Below are positions 34,347-42,653 of a DNA stretch of 64,000 nt, piece by piece. The notes beneath the pieces were generated by a model. That model searched no databases. It worked only from the letters and a program-made list of their open reading frames with translations, and was not told where the DNA came from. The position numbers were made by a program, and so were the translations under genes. This stretch comes from Methylovirgula sp. (lineage in GTDB: Bacteria; Pseudomonadota; Alphaproteobacteria; Rhizobiales; Beijerinckiaceae), in NCBI RefSeq assembly GCF_037200945.1, contig NZ_JBBCGP010000001.1, positions 62,001 to 126,000 on the forward strand. The letters are read 5' to 3'. The stretch's first letter is position 1. Each line of letters begins with the position of its first letter.

Positions 34347-34694
34347 TTAGGCTTGGGCAGCGGCAGGGGCTTTGAACGCGATGCCCTTTTCGCCGAGCGC
34401 CGTGAACAAGTCACCGTTCTGGAACATCTCGCGCAGGATGTCGGCGCCACCGACAAATTCGCCCTTGAGATAAACCTGCGGAATCGTCGGCCAGTTCGAG
34501 AAGCTTTTGATTCCCTGACGCAATTCGTCGGTCTCAAGGCAATTCACGGCTTTGAAATTGACGTCGATATAGCGGAAAATCTGCACGGCCTGATTGGAGA
34601 AGCCGCATTGCGGGGCGTCCGGCACACCCTTCATGAACAGAACGACATCGTTATTGTCGACAATCGACTGAAGCTGCTCGTTGATATTGGACAT
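34347..34694 (-). CDS. grxD: Monothiol glutaredoxin Grx4 type
   Basis: This protein carries and delivers [2Fe-2S] clusters and partners BolA proteins. The active-site motif CGFS is seen in DAPQCGFSNQAVQIF, with the conserved WPTIPQVYLKGEFVGGADIL (glutathione-binding) region. It is 115 aa. It follows the bolA gene by 54 bp on the same strand, and the two encoded proteins are known to form a heterodimer in iron-sulphur handling, so the order is meaningful. A hairpin follows the stop. Confidence 0.95.
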   Translation of the reverse strand: MSNINEQLQSIVDNNDVVLFMKGVPDAPQCGFSNQAVQIFRYIDVNFKAVNCLETDELRQGIKSFSNWPTIPQVYLKGEFVGGADILREMFQNGDLFTALGEKGIAFKAPAAAQA

Positions 34695-34748
34695 GCTCGG
34701 TCCTTCTTTGATCGTTTACGCTCTGAGGCGCGATAAGGCGTATATCCG

Positions 34749-34982
34749 CTATTTCGGGGCGGAGGTCTGCAGTTGCAAGGCGTGCAGTGTGCCGCCCATG
34801 TGGCCGCCGAGGGCTTTGTAGACGAGCTGGTGCTGTTGCAGCTTGGATTTGCCGGCGAATTCTTGCGAGACCACGCTCGCCGCATAATGATCGCCGTCCC
34901 CAGCCAAGTCCTGGATTTCGACCTTGGCGTCGGGAATCGACGCGACGATCAATTTTTCGATCTCGGCCGCGGCCATCGGCAT
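34749..34982 (-). CDS. BolA-family protein (IbaG/YrbA-like)
   Basis: This is a 77-aa BolA-fold protein with the helix-beta core: EIEKLIVASIPDAKVEIQDL, GDHYAASVVSQEFAGKSKLQ and QHQLVYKALGGHMGGTLHAL, where the His of GGHM and the acidic N-terminus fit the [2Fe-2S]-binding partner of monothiol glutaredoxins. Its ATG overlaps the purL TGA by one base (TGATG), so translation is coupled to purL, and grxD lies just downstream. The short form points to the YrbA/IbaG group rather than long BolA. Confidence 0.9.
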   Translation of the reverse strand: MPMAAAEIEKLIVASIPDAKVEIQDLAGDGDHYAASVVSQEFAGKSKLQQHQLVYKALGGHMGGTLHALQLQTSAPK

Positions 34983-37201
34983 CAGGCATGCTCCTCAAGA
35001 ATAAGCTGACCCTGCATATAATCCGGCAGCCATGAATCGTGCTGGCGCCGCAGGTCGTTAAGCAATATGGCGGCGCCCCCCGGAATGGTCAACGCGTCGC
35101 CGCCCGTTGTGCCGATCGCCTGGCACGGAATACCAAGAGCCTTGGCGCTCGCAACGATATCGGCGGCAGCCTGCGGCTTGCAGGTCAGAACGTAGCGCGC
35201 CTGATCCTCGCCAAAGAGGAAGGCGTGCAGAGGAATCTCGGTCGTGAGGTCGATTGAAGCGCCTACGCCGCCGGCCAGCGCCATTTCCGCCAGCGCGATG
35301 CCAAGGCCGCCTTCGGAGAGATCGTGCGCAGCAGTCAGGCCGCCCGCCCGGACGAGGCCGCGGACGAAATCGCCGGCCTTCTTTTCGGCGGCAAGATCGA
35401 CGGGCGGCGGTGCGCCCTCCTCGCGGCCGCAAATTTCACGTAGATAGGCCGATTGACCAAGCCAGCCCTGCGTCTCGCCGATCAGCAGGATCGTGTCACC
35501 GGCATTTTTGAAACTTAGCGAGACGGTCTTCGTGACGTCGTCGAGGACGCCGACACCGCCGATGGCTGGAGTCGGTAAAATCGACCCCTCGGGGCTCTCG
35601 TTGTAGAGCGAGACATTACCGGAGACGATCGGGAAATCGAGCGCCCTGCAGGCTTTCGCCAAACCTTCGACCGCGCCGACGAATTGCCCCATCGCCTCGG
35701 GCTTTTCGGGATTGCCGAAATTGAGATTGTCCGTGCAGGCGAGCGGCAGTGCGCCGACGACACAGAGATTGCGCCAGGCTTCGGCAACCGCCTGCTTCGC
35801 GCCCTCGAAGGGATCAGCACCGCAATAATTCTCGTTCACGTCGGTCGTCAGCGCCAAGCCTTTAGGGCCGTCGCCAAGACGGATCACCGCGGCATCGCCG
35901 CCCGGCGCCTGCACCGTGTTGCCGAGGATTAGATGGTCGTATTGCTCATAGACCCAGCGCTTCGAGGCGAGATTGGCGCTGCCGATGAGCCGCAGAAGCG
36001 CGTCGGCGTTGGAATTGGGGGCCGTGACATCTTGCGGCCGGATGATCGGCTGTTTCGGCGTTGGGACATGCGGACGATCGTAACGCGGCGCTTCGTCGCC
36101 AAGCTCCTTGATCGGCAGATTGGCTTTCACTTCGCCATGATGTTTGACGACAAAGCGCAGATCGTCGGTCGTATGGCCGATGATCGCGAAATCGAGACCC
36201 CATTTGCGGAAGATGGCCTCGGCCTCGGCCTCGCGGCCGGGTGCCAGCACCATCAGCATCCGCTCCTGGCTTTCCGACAGCAGCATTTCATAGGCCGTCA
36301 TGCCGGGCTCACGGCATGGCACCGCGTCGAGATCGAGAAGGATGCCGAGATCGCCCTTGGCGCCCATTTCGACGGCGGATGATGTGAGACCGGCGGCGCC
36401 CATGTCCTGAATGGCGATGACCGCGCCCGACTTCATCAACTCGAGACAGGCTTCGAGCAGCAACTTTTCAGCGAACGGATCGCCGATCTGCACGGCCGGA
36501 CGGCTTTCCTGCGAATTCTCGTCGAAGGCCGCCGACGCCATGGTTGCGCCATGGATGCCGTCGCGCCCGGTCTTGGAGCCGAGATAGACGATCGGATTTC
36601 CGACGCCCGTCGCCTTGGCATAGAAGATGGCGTCCTTTTCGGCGATCCCGACCGCCATCGCATTGACGAGAATGTTGCCGTCGTAAGCTTTATGGAAGCG
36701 CGTCGAGCCGCCAACGGTCGGCACGCCGAAACTATTGCCATAGCTGCCAATGCCGGCCACGACGCCGCCGACGAGATGACGCGTCAGCGGATGCTCCGGC
36801 GAACCGAAGCGCAGAAGATCGAGACAGGCAACGGGGCGCGCGCCCATCGTGAAGACGTCGCGCAGAATACCGCCGACGCCGGTCGCGGCGCCCTGGAACG
36901 GCTCAATATAAGATGGATGATTGTGGCTCTCCATCTTGAAGACGCAGGCGAGCCCGTCACCGATATCGATGACGCCGGCATTTTCGCCCGGTCCCTGGAT
37001 GACCCACGGCGCTTCCGTCGGCAATTTGCGCAGATGCAGCCGCGACGATTTATAGGAACAATGCTCGTTCCACATGGCCGAGAAGATGCCGAGTTCGGTG
37101 AAGCTCGGCGTCCGGCCGATGAGCGCGACGAGGCGCTCATATTCATCCGGCTTCAGGCCGTGCGAGGCAACGAGTTCGGGCGTGATCGCGGGTTCATTCA
37201 T
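34982..37201 (-). CDS. purL: Phosphoribosylformylglycinamidine synthase, PurL subunit (short form)
   Basis: This is the synthetase subunit of the FGAM synthase step of purine synthesis, working with separate PurS and PurQ. The short 739-aa form is used with those partners. Family motifs include SYKSSRLHLRKLPTEAPWVI, GDGLACVFKMESHNHPSYIE, GATGVGGILRDVFTMGARP and the conserved IQDMGAAGL. Its stop overlaps the bolA ATG. purS and purQ are not in this window. No purine riboswitch is visible in the 54 bp up to pth. Confidence 0.97.
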   Translation of the reverse strand: MNEPAITPELVASHGLKPDEYERLVALIGRTPSFTELGIFSAMWNEHCSYKSSRLHLRKLPTEAPWVIQGPGENAGVIDIGDGLACVFKMESHNHPSYIEPFQGAATGVGGILRDVFTMGARPVACLDLLRFGSPEHPLTRHLVGGVVAGIGSYGNSFGVPTVGGSTRFHKAYDGNILVNAMAVGIAEKDAIFYAKATGVGNPIVYLGSKTGRDGIHGATMASAAFDENSQESRPAVQIGDPFAEKLLLEACLELMKSGAVIAIQDMGAAGLTSSAVEMGAKGDLGILLDLDAVPCREPGMTAYEMLLSESQERMLMVLAPGREAEAEAIFRKWGLDFAIIGHTTDDLRFVVKHHGEVKANLPIKELGDEAPRYDRPHVPTPKQPIIRPQDVTAPNSNADALLRLIGSANLASKRWVYEQYDHLILGNTVQAPGGDAAVIRLGDGPKGLALTTDVNENYCGADPFEGAKQAVAEAWRNLCVVGALPLACTDNLNFGNPEKPEAMGQFVGAVEGLAKACRALDFPIVSGNVSLYNESPEGSILPTPAIGGVGVLDDVTKTVSLSFKNAGDTILLIGETQGWLGQSAYLREICGREEGAPPPVDLAAEKKAGDFVRGLVRAGGLTAAHDLSEGGLGIALAEMALAGGVGASIDLTTEIPLHAFLFGEDQARYVLTCKPQAAADIVASAKALGIPCQAIGTTGGDALTIPGGAAILLNDLRRQHDSWLPDYMQGQLILEEHA

Positions 37202-37255
37202 GCGCGCTTCTTAGTGAGGAATGAGACTGGCGTAAACTTACTTTGACCCGTGCAG

Positions 37256-37846
37256 CTATTCCTCCGGCAGCACGCCCGAGTCCTGCATCGCCAGAAAAAT
37301 CTTGTTCTGGAAATTGTTGTCGGCCCCGTCAGCGAGATAGCCGGCATTGGCGGCAATCGCCCCGCACATGGCATCGACCCAAGGCTGCTCGGCCTTGGCG
37401 AAATTTCCCAACACATAACCATGCACACGGGCTTTGTCGCCCGGATGGCCGATGCCGATCCGCACGCGGCGATAATTGTTGCCGACGTGATCACTGATCG
37501 AGCGCAGGCCGTTGTGTCCGGCATTGCCGCCGCCGATTTTGACCCGAAGTTGCGCGGGTTGCAGATCGAGTTCGTCATGGAAGACGACGATGTCGGCGAG
37601 ATCGATCTTGTAAAAACGCGACGCCTCACCGACCGCGCGGCCGGAATCGTTCATGAAGGTCTCGGGCTTCAGCAGGATGATCCGCTCGTCCCCGATCGTG
37701 CCCTCGCTCGTCTGGCCCTGAAAACGGGCGCGGAACGGCGCGAACGGATGCCGCCGGCTGATGGCGTCGGCTGCCATAAAACCGATATTGTGGCGCTGCC
37801 CGGCATAGGCGCGGCCGGGATTACCGAGGCCGACGAAAAGCTTCAT
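37256..37846 (-). CDS. pth: Peptidyl-tRNA hydrolase
   Basis: This enzyme frees tRNA from peptidyl-tRNA that falls off stalled ribosomes. FVGLGNPGRAYAGQRHNIGF at the N-terminus includes the catalytic His, and KPETFMNDSG, FHDELDLQPAQLRVK and GGNAGHNGLRSI are diagnostic. The ATG at 37846 (196 aa) matches the usual start. The frame is open farther upstream to 38233 but only through the palindromic repeat and rplY. It lies between rplY and purL; the rplY-pth pair is widely conserved. Confidence 0.96.
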   Translation of the reverse strand: MKLFVGLGNPGRAYAGQRHNIGFMAADAISRRHPFAPFRARFQGQTSEGTIGDERIILLKPETFMNDSGRAVGEASRFYKIDLADIVVFHDELDLQPAQLRVKIGGGNAGHNGLRSISDHVGNNYRRVRIGIGHPGDKARVHGYVLGNFAKAEQPWVDAMCGAIAANAGYLADGADNNFQNKIFLAMQDSGVLPEE

Positions 37847-37864
37847 GCGGAGAGGCCGGCAGGC

Positions 37865-37914
37865 GGAGCGGGATTCGAAAAAATGTGAGCGGTTTTTCGC
37901 AAAAATCCCGCTCC
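37865..37914 (-). repeat. Dispersed hairpin repeat, copy E, reverse orientation
   Basis: Perfect 11-bp outer arms (37865-37875 and 37904-37914) enclose CGAAAAA/TTTTTCG inner arms (37876-37882, 37893-37899). Read on the minus strand it has a 4-nt bulge TTTG on the 5' side and the loop CCGCTCACAT, almost the same as copy D. It sits in the rplY-pth spacer, where it would be transcribed as a hairpin between two co-directional genes. Confidence 0.8.
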
Positions 37915-37976
37915 AATTTTTTGAAGCAATTTTTTGAAGTCGGTGCCGGACGGCTGATGCCGCCCGGCTATTTTCA

Positions 37977-38651
37977 TTACTTCTTCGGCTTGGCCGCGGG
38001 CGCGGCCTTGGCGTCGCCACCAGCAGCGGCGGGCGCAGCCCCTGCTGCGGGCGCAGCCGCGGCGGCAGCCGGGGTCTCGGCGACGGCGACAGGCGGAGCG
38101 ATGGTCGCGATGGTGAAGTCATGCTGCGTATCGACCGGTTTGCAGCCGGGCGGCAGCGTGATCGCCGAAATATGCACCGATTCGACAATGTCGAGCTGGC
38201 CGACATCGACGGTGATCGCCTCGGGAATGGCATCCGCCGGGACCTTCAGCTCGATCGAATGGCGCACGATGTTGAGCGTGCCGCCCTTCTTGATGCCGGG
38301 CGAGGTTTCCTGATTGATGAAATGCACCGGGATCGCGACGCGTAACGTCGAACCGGCTTTCAAACGCAGGAAATCGACATGCAGCGGCCGGTCGGTGACG
38401 CGGTCAAGCTGATAGTCGCGCGGAATCACGCGCTCTTTGGCGCCCCCGACGTCGATGTCGTAGATCGTCGTGAGAAAGTGCCCGGCATAGATGAGCTTGT
38501 TGACTTCGCGCCATTCGAGCGAAATCGACTGGGCGGGATCGCCGCCGCCATAGATGACAGCGGGAATGCGGCCTTCACGACGAACGCTGCGAGCGGCCCC
38601 CTTGCCGCCAACGCTGCGCGCCGTGGCCGCGAGAGTTTTGGTCTCGGCCAT
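37977..38651 (-). CDS. rplY: 50S ribosomal protein L25, general stress (Ctc) form
   Basis: L25 binds 5S rRNA. The N-terminal domain shows VGGKGAARSVRREGRIPAVI and the YDIDVGGAKERVIPRDYQLD and DRVTDRPLHVDFLRL segments. The C-terminal beta-domain (about residues 100-190) includes INQETSPGIKKGGTLNIVRH. The long 224-aa form ends in an Ala-rich, Lys-containing disordered tail, normal for alphaproteobacteria. It precedes pth by 130 bp, with copy E of the repeat in the spacer. Confidence 0.95.
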   Translation of the reverse strand: MAETKTLAATARSVGGKGAARSVRREGRIPAVIYGGGDPAQSISLEWREVNKLIYAGHFLTTIYDIDVGGAKERVIPRDYQLDRVTDRPLHVDFLRLKAGSTLRVAIPVHFINQETSPGIKKGGTLNIVRHSIELKVPADAIPEAITVDVGQLDIVESVHISAITLPPGCKPVDTQHDFTIATIAPPVAVAETPAAAAAAPAAGAAPAAAGGDAKAAPAAKPKK

Positions 38652-38741
38652 AGCACTATCCTTTGATAGAAATCGCGGCCCTCGCCTCCAGGGGTGTCGG
38701 AAACAGGCCGTGCGGGCTTATAGAGGGAGGGGGCCTCAAGA

Positions 38742-38770
38742 GCAAGACCGCCCGCGGCGAGCGCGGACGG
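38742..38770 (-). terminator. Intrinsic terminator of the upstream His/Gly-rich gene
   Basis: On the minus strand a 9-bp GC-rich stem (38770-38762 with 38756-38748; one G-T pair) with a 5-nt loop is followed by TCTTGCTCTT. It lies 35 bp after the stop of the exported Gly-rich gene and separates it from rplY. It is the most terminator-like structure in the window, although the T-tract is interrupted. Confidence 0.55.
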
Positions 38771-38804
38771 CCTTTGTTTGTAGCAGGTTCGGCCTGATCG
38801 AGAC

Positions 38805-39557
38805 TCAATTGCCTTTTGGCGTCGCCGGGGCCGGCTGGCTCTCCTGCGTTGCCTGGGCCTCAGCCGCAGCCTGGGCCTGAGCCACGTCCGGGTTCGCCGC
38901 CAGATAATCGGCATAGGTGCGCCCGTCGTAGTCCACCGACGTCGACATCAGCGTGACCTGAGCCGGGGTCATCTGGGCGCCCGAAGATTGGGTCGGCGCC
39001 AACACCGCCTGGGAGCCAGTTGTTCCGACCGCCGCACTGGCCGATTCCTTGGTGCACATGTCCGAGAAGACCACTTTGCCGTCCGGCGTATAGGTCTTGA
39101 ACAGGCAGGTGCAGGGACCGGGCGCCGGATCAGCGGCGACTGCGCCGACCGAGGCAACACCGACGCTTGCGACGGCCACATCTTCGATCACCCATTGCCC
39201 GCCACGAAACACCCAATGCCCATGCGGGTGGTGGTGGCCGTGCCAAACGATCGGCGGATAAGGATGGCGCGGCGGGAAAGGATAGCCCGGACCGCGACCA
39301 CCCTGCCCGCCGCCATGGCCGCCACGGCCGGGGTTGTTGAGGATCGGGACGATCCGGCCGCCACCGTGACCGAAGTGACCGCCGCCGAAATGGCCTCCGC
39401 CAAATCCGCCGGCGCTGATGCGGGTGAAACCGCCGCGGCCGAAGCCGCCACCGAAATGACCGCCGCCGAAGCCGCGGGCGTCGGCAGATTCTGAAACCAG
39501 GCTGCTCGCCGCGACAACGATGGTGGCTGCGAGAGTGATGATGATTTTGCGTGACAT
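38805..39557 (-). CDS. Exported Gly/His-rich protein, function unknown
   Basis: This is 250 aa with a signal peptide (IIITLAATIVVAASSLVSES, cut near ADA). A Gly/His/Phe-rich segment (about 30-95, with GGGHFGGGFGRGG-like runs) is followed by a Pro/His stretch (HPYPPIVWHGHHHPHGH, metal-binding in look) and a conserved-looking block CTCLFKTYTPDGKVVFSDMC. A Gln/Ala-rich tail follows. It lies next to, and divergent from, an ECF sigma factor, 271 bp apart, so it may be an envelope-stress target. I do not recognise the family. Low-complexity composition limits homology inference. Confidence 0.7.
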   Translation of the reverse strand: MSRKIIITLAATIVVAASSLVSESADARGFGGGHFGGGFGRGGFTRISAGGFGGGHFGGGHFGHGGGRIVPILNNPGRGGHGGGQGGRGPGYPFPPRHPYPPIVWHGHHHPHGHWVFRGGQWVIEDVAVASVGVASVGAVAADPAPGPCTCLFKTYTPDGKVVFSDMCTKESASAAVGTTGSQAVLAPTQSSGAQMTPAQVTLMSTSVDYDGRTYADYLAANPDVAQAQAAAEAQATQESQPAPATPKGN

Positions 39558-39660
39558 TGGTTTTCTCCGCGTTTGCGAGTTGCAATGCCCGTTGGTCGAA
39601 GCGCCGCGGAGAAAGGTTCAAACGTCAGGCGGAATCAGATTGGATTAAGAACGCCAACCT

Positions 39661-39685
39661 GCGCTGGCACACCGGCGGCCAGCGC
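39661..39685. promoter_or_regulatory. Inverted repeat in the ECF sigma divergent region
   Basis: GCGCTGGC (39661-39668) and GCCAGCGC (39678-39685) form a perfect 8-bp inverted repeat with a 9-nt spacer, 104 bp from the Gly/His-rich gene start and 144 bp before the ECF sigma ATG. It could be an operator, or simply a hairpin in a leader. No other dyad is evident in this 271 bp gap. Confidence 0.35.
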
Positions 39686-39828
39686 TAAACCTCAGCAAAC
39701 CATGCTACTTAAAGGCGGTTCGGAGTTGATCTGGCCGCAGGCGGCGCACGACGCGCACGCGGCGGTGAATTTTTATTCGATTGCGATTGAACCTGCACAC
39801 GCCCGGCGGCGACTAACATTGCGAGTCG

Positions 39829-40401
39829 ATGGCCATGCCGATGCAAACGACGACGGACGAAGAGCTCGTCGGGCGAATCGCCAAAGGCGACCGTCTCGCG
39901 ATGCAATTGCTGTTCGCGCGTTATCAGACGCAGGTCTATCGCTTCGTCCTGCGCATCGTACGCAACGAAGCCAATGCAGAGGATTTGATCAGCGACGTAT
40001 TTCTCGATGTCTGGCGGCAGGCAGGAAAATTCGAGGGCCGCTCAAGCGTCTCGACCTGGCTCTTGAGCATCGCGCGTTTCAAGGCGCTGTCGGCCTTGCG
40101 CCGCAAGCCGGACAGCGCGCTCGACGAGGAAACCGCGAGTGCGATCGAGGATGGAAGCGACGATCCAGAGATCACACTGGCAAAGAAGGACAAGGGTGCT
40201 GCCATGCGTGCATGTCTCAGCAAACTTTCGGCGGAGCATCGCGAGATCATCGACCTCGTCTACTACCACGAGAAGTCGGTGGAGGAGGTCGCCGAAATTG
40301 TCGGCATTCCTGCGGCAACTGTGAAAACACGGATGTTCTACGCGCGTAAGAAATTGTCGGAACTCCTCAACGAACGTGGGATCGATCGAGGTTGGCCATG
40401 A
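39829..40401 (+). CDS. RNA polymerase ECF-type sigma factor
   Basis: This is a 190-aa extracytoplasmic-function sigma factor. Region 2 is FARYQTQVYRFVLRIVRNEA then AEDLISDVFLDVWRQAGKF with FEGRSSVSTWLLSIARFKAL. Region 4 is EIVGIPAATVKTRMFYARKK, preceded by EHREIIDLVYYHEKSVEEVA. Its TGA overlaps the next ATG (ATGA), and the next gene encodes a membrane anti-sigma factor, so it should be held inactive at the membrane until an envelope signal releases it. Targets are probably the adjacent genes and perhaps the subtilase. Confidence 0.94.
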   Translation: MAMPMQTTTDEELVGRIAKGDRLAMQLLFARYQTQVYRFVLRIVRNEANAEDLISDVFLDVWRQAGKFEGRSSVSTWLLSIARFKALSALRRKPDSALDEETASAIEDGSDDPEITLAKKDKGAAMRACLSKLSAEHREIIDLVYYHEKSVEEVAEIVGIPAATVKTRMFYARKKLSELLNERGIDRGWP

Positions 40402-41069
40402 ATATTGCAGACGACGAGCGCAAGGCGATCGAGGATCTCCTGCCCTGGCGGGCCGCGGGCACGCTGAGTCGCAGCGAAACGCAGCGCGTCGATGCGGCGC
40501 TCGCCGTCGACCCTGAACTCGCACGCCGCTATGCGCTCGTCCGCGAGGAAGTCACGCAAACGATTCAACTCAACGAGGCTTTGGGCACACCGTCGTCACG
40601 CACGCTGAACGCCCTGTTCGCCAAAATCGACGCCGAACCAGGCCGTAAGCCGACGGCAGCCGCGGCCAATATTCTCGACCGTGTCGTCGAATTTTTTGCG
40701 AGCCTGTCGCCACGCACATTGGCCTTCGGTGCCGCTGCGGCGGCGCTCGTTCTGACCTTACAGGCCGGTGTCATCGGCAATTATGTACTCAAAGACAAAA
40801 CGTCAGGCGGTTATGAAACCGCATCAGAGGCAAGCAGGGCGCTCGGCGCGGGCTCCTATGTCCTGATCCGCTTCGCGCCGCAGGCCAATGCCGATGCGAT
40901 CACCAAATTCCTGCAAGTCAACAAATTGAGGATCGCCAACGGTCCGTCTGGGGGCGGTCTCTATCTTGTCCGCGCGACGCCGGCGAAAATATCGCCGGCC
41001 GATCTCCAAAGTCTCGCGGACAGACTGCAACACGACAAAGCCGTCGGCTTTATCGTGCCGTCGGAGTGA
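40398..41069 (+). CDS. Membrane anti-sigma factor with a propeptide-like external domain
   Basis: This is 223 aa, overlapping the sigma gene by 4 bp. The cytoplasmic N-terminus (1 to about 100) begins DERKAIEDLLPWRAAGTLSR, the short helical ASD-like fold typical of anti-sigma factors; the HxxxCxxC zinc motif is absent. One transmembrane helix lies near 108-126 (FGAAAAALVLTLQAGVIG). The external part (152-223) reads SYVLIRFAPQANADAITKFL, then RIANGPSGGGLYLVRATPAK and LADRLQHDKAVGFIVPSE. This is a strand, helix, strand, strand, helix, strand order similar to the propeptide of the subtilase encoded downstream. Confidence 0.85.
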   Translation: MNIADDERKAIEDLLPWRAAGTLSRSETQRVDAALAVDPELARRYALVREEVTQTIQLNEALGTPSSRTLNALFAKIDAEPGRKPTAAAANILDRVVEFFASLSPRTLAFGAAAAALVLTLQAGVIGNYVLKDKTSGGYETASEASRALGAGSYVLIRFAPQANADAITKFLQVNKLRIANGPSGGGLYLVRATPAKISPADLQSLADRLQHDKAVGFIVPSE

Positions 41070-41111
41070 TGTCGCCGCGCGGCGGCAAATGAGCCAGCAA
41101 GTGAGGTTGCC

Positions 41112-42653
41112 ATGAAGAAGATTTCTGGAACTTTGCGGCGCTTCACTCTGGCGGTGTTTTCGATTGGATTTCTGGCGGGCCTGTTTGCTGACCTTCGGCC
41201 GGCTGAGGCGCAATATGGCATGGGCTTCGGCCGTTTCGGCGGAGGGCGGCCCATGATGGGAGGCCGCTATGCCAGCGGCCCTTATGGCTGGCGTGGGCGT
41301 CACCCTCTTCCACCGCGCACCGGCTGGCGCGGTGGCGGCTACTACCCGGGCTACCCTTATTCCGGCTACCCCGGTTCTTCCGCACCGCCCAGCCCCACCC
41401 ATTCGGCCAGCCGCCCGGTGCATCGTCGCGTCGCGCAGAATGTGCCGCCGCCGCCGCCGAGGCACCGACACGCACATCGCGGCGGGGCAGGTCCTCAGTT
41501 CGTCGCGGCGACGAGACCACAACAAGTCATGCCGCACGAAGTCATCACCGAGTTTTCATCCGGCGCATCGCCCCAGACCATCGATCGTCTCGCACGTCGT
41601 TTCGACCTCACTCCCGTTAAAACGAAAAATTTCTCGCTCATCGGCAGTCAATTGACGCGTTGGCGTATCGAGAATGATCGTCCCGTCGAAAATGTCGTCG
41701 CCTCGCTGAAACGCGAAAATATCGTCGCCAGCGTGCAGCCGAATTATATCTTCACGCTTCAGGAGCAGTCGGTCACGCCGATTATCCAGGGCGATCCGGC
41801 GCAATATGTACTCGGCAAACTGGAAGTTGCCGCCGCGCATCGCCTGGCAACCGGCAGGCATATCCGCCTCGCATTGATCGATTCCGACATCGACGCGAAA
41901 CAACCCGATCTCAAAGGCGCTGTCGTCAAAAATTTCGACGCGCTCGGCGGCAGCGCACGCCCGCATACGCATGGCACCGCGATGGCCGGTGCAATCGCCG
42001 CGCACGGAAAGCTTTTGGGCATCGCGCCGGACGCGGAGCTTTTGGCGGCACGCGCCTTCGATGATACGCCAGGCCTCGCACGCGGCAATTCGTTCTCAAT
42101 CTACGAGAGCCTGCAATGGGCGGCGGACAATGGCGCACGGATCGTCAACATGAGTTTCGCCGGGCCGGAAGACCCGACATTGCACCGGATGCTGGCGGCA
42201 GCGTACCTGAAAAACATGGTGCTGATCGCAGCCGGCGGAAATTCGGGCGCAAAATCCGCCCCGCTCTATCCCGCTGCCGACCCCAACGTCATCGCCGTCA
42301 CAGCGACCGACAGCGGCGACCACGTCTATGACATGGCCAATCACGGCGCTTACATCGCACTGGCCGCGCCCGGCGTCGAAATCCTCGTCGATGCACCGGA
42401 CGATGCCTATCAGATTACAACAGGTACATCGGTGGCTGCCGCGCATATCAGCGGCATTGCGGCCTTGCTGCTGGAGCGCAAGCCCTCGCTCACGCCGGCC
42501 GACGTTCGCACGATCTTGATGGCGACGGCGCGAACGCTCGGCACAGCCGATCAAAGCGCCGAGTTTGGTGCCGGTCTGGCCGATGCCTATCGCGCGCTGA
42601 TGCAACCCGACGCGACGTCGCCTAAACCCGCTGCCGTGCAAGCCAAAAAGTGA
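41112..42653 (+). CDS. Exported subtilisin-like (S8) serine protease
   Basis: This is 513 aa: a signal peptide (TLAVFSIGFLAGLFA), a Gly/Tyr/Pro/His-rich disordered region to about residue 138, a propeptide-like domain (142-216) and the S8 catalytic domain (about 245-498). The triad is visible as Asp257 in ALIDSDID, His287 in HTHGTAMAG and Ser440 in TTGTSVAAAH, with the oxyanion Asn377 in AAGGNSGA. It begins 42 bp after the anti-sigma gene, so the three form one operon. Envelope-located activity, perhaps processing the anti-sigma factor or the convergent autotransporter, is inference. Its stop abuts the autotransporter stop. Confidence 0.93.
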   Translation: MKKISGTLRRFTLAVFSIGFLAGLFADLRPAEAQYGMGFGRFGGGRPMMGGRYASGPYGWRGRHPLPPRTGWRGGGYYPGYPYSGYPGSSAPPSPTHSASRPVHRRVAQNVPPPPPRHRHAHRGGAGPQFVAATRPQQVMPHEVITEFSSGASPQTIDRLARRFDLTPVKTKNFSLIGSQLTRWRIENDRPVENVVASLKRENIVASVQPNYIFTLQEQSVTPIIQGDPAQYVLGKLEVAAAHRLATGRHIRLALIDSDIDAKQPDLKGAVVKNFDALGGSARPHTHGTAMAGAIAAHGKLLGIAPDAELLAARAFDDTPGLARGNSFSIYESLQWAADNGARIVNMSFAGPEDPTLHRMLAAAYLKNMVLIAAGGNSGAKSAPLYPAADPNVIAVTATDSGDHVYDMANHGAYIALAAPGVEILVDAPDDAYQITTGTSVAAAHISGIAALLLERKPSLTPADVRTILMATARTLGTADQSAEFGAGLADAYRALMQPDATSPKPAAVQAKK

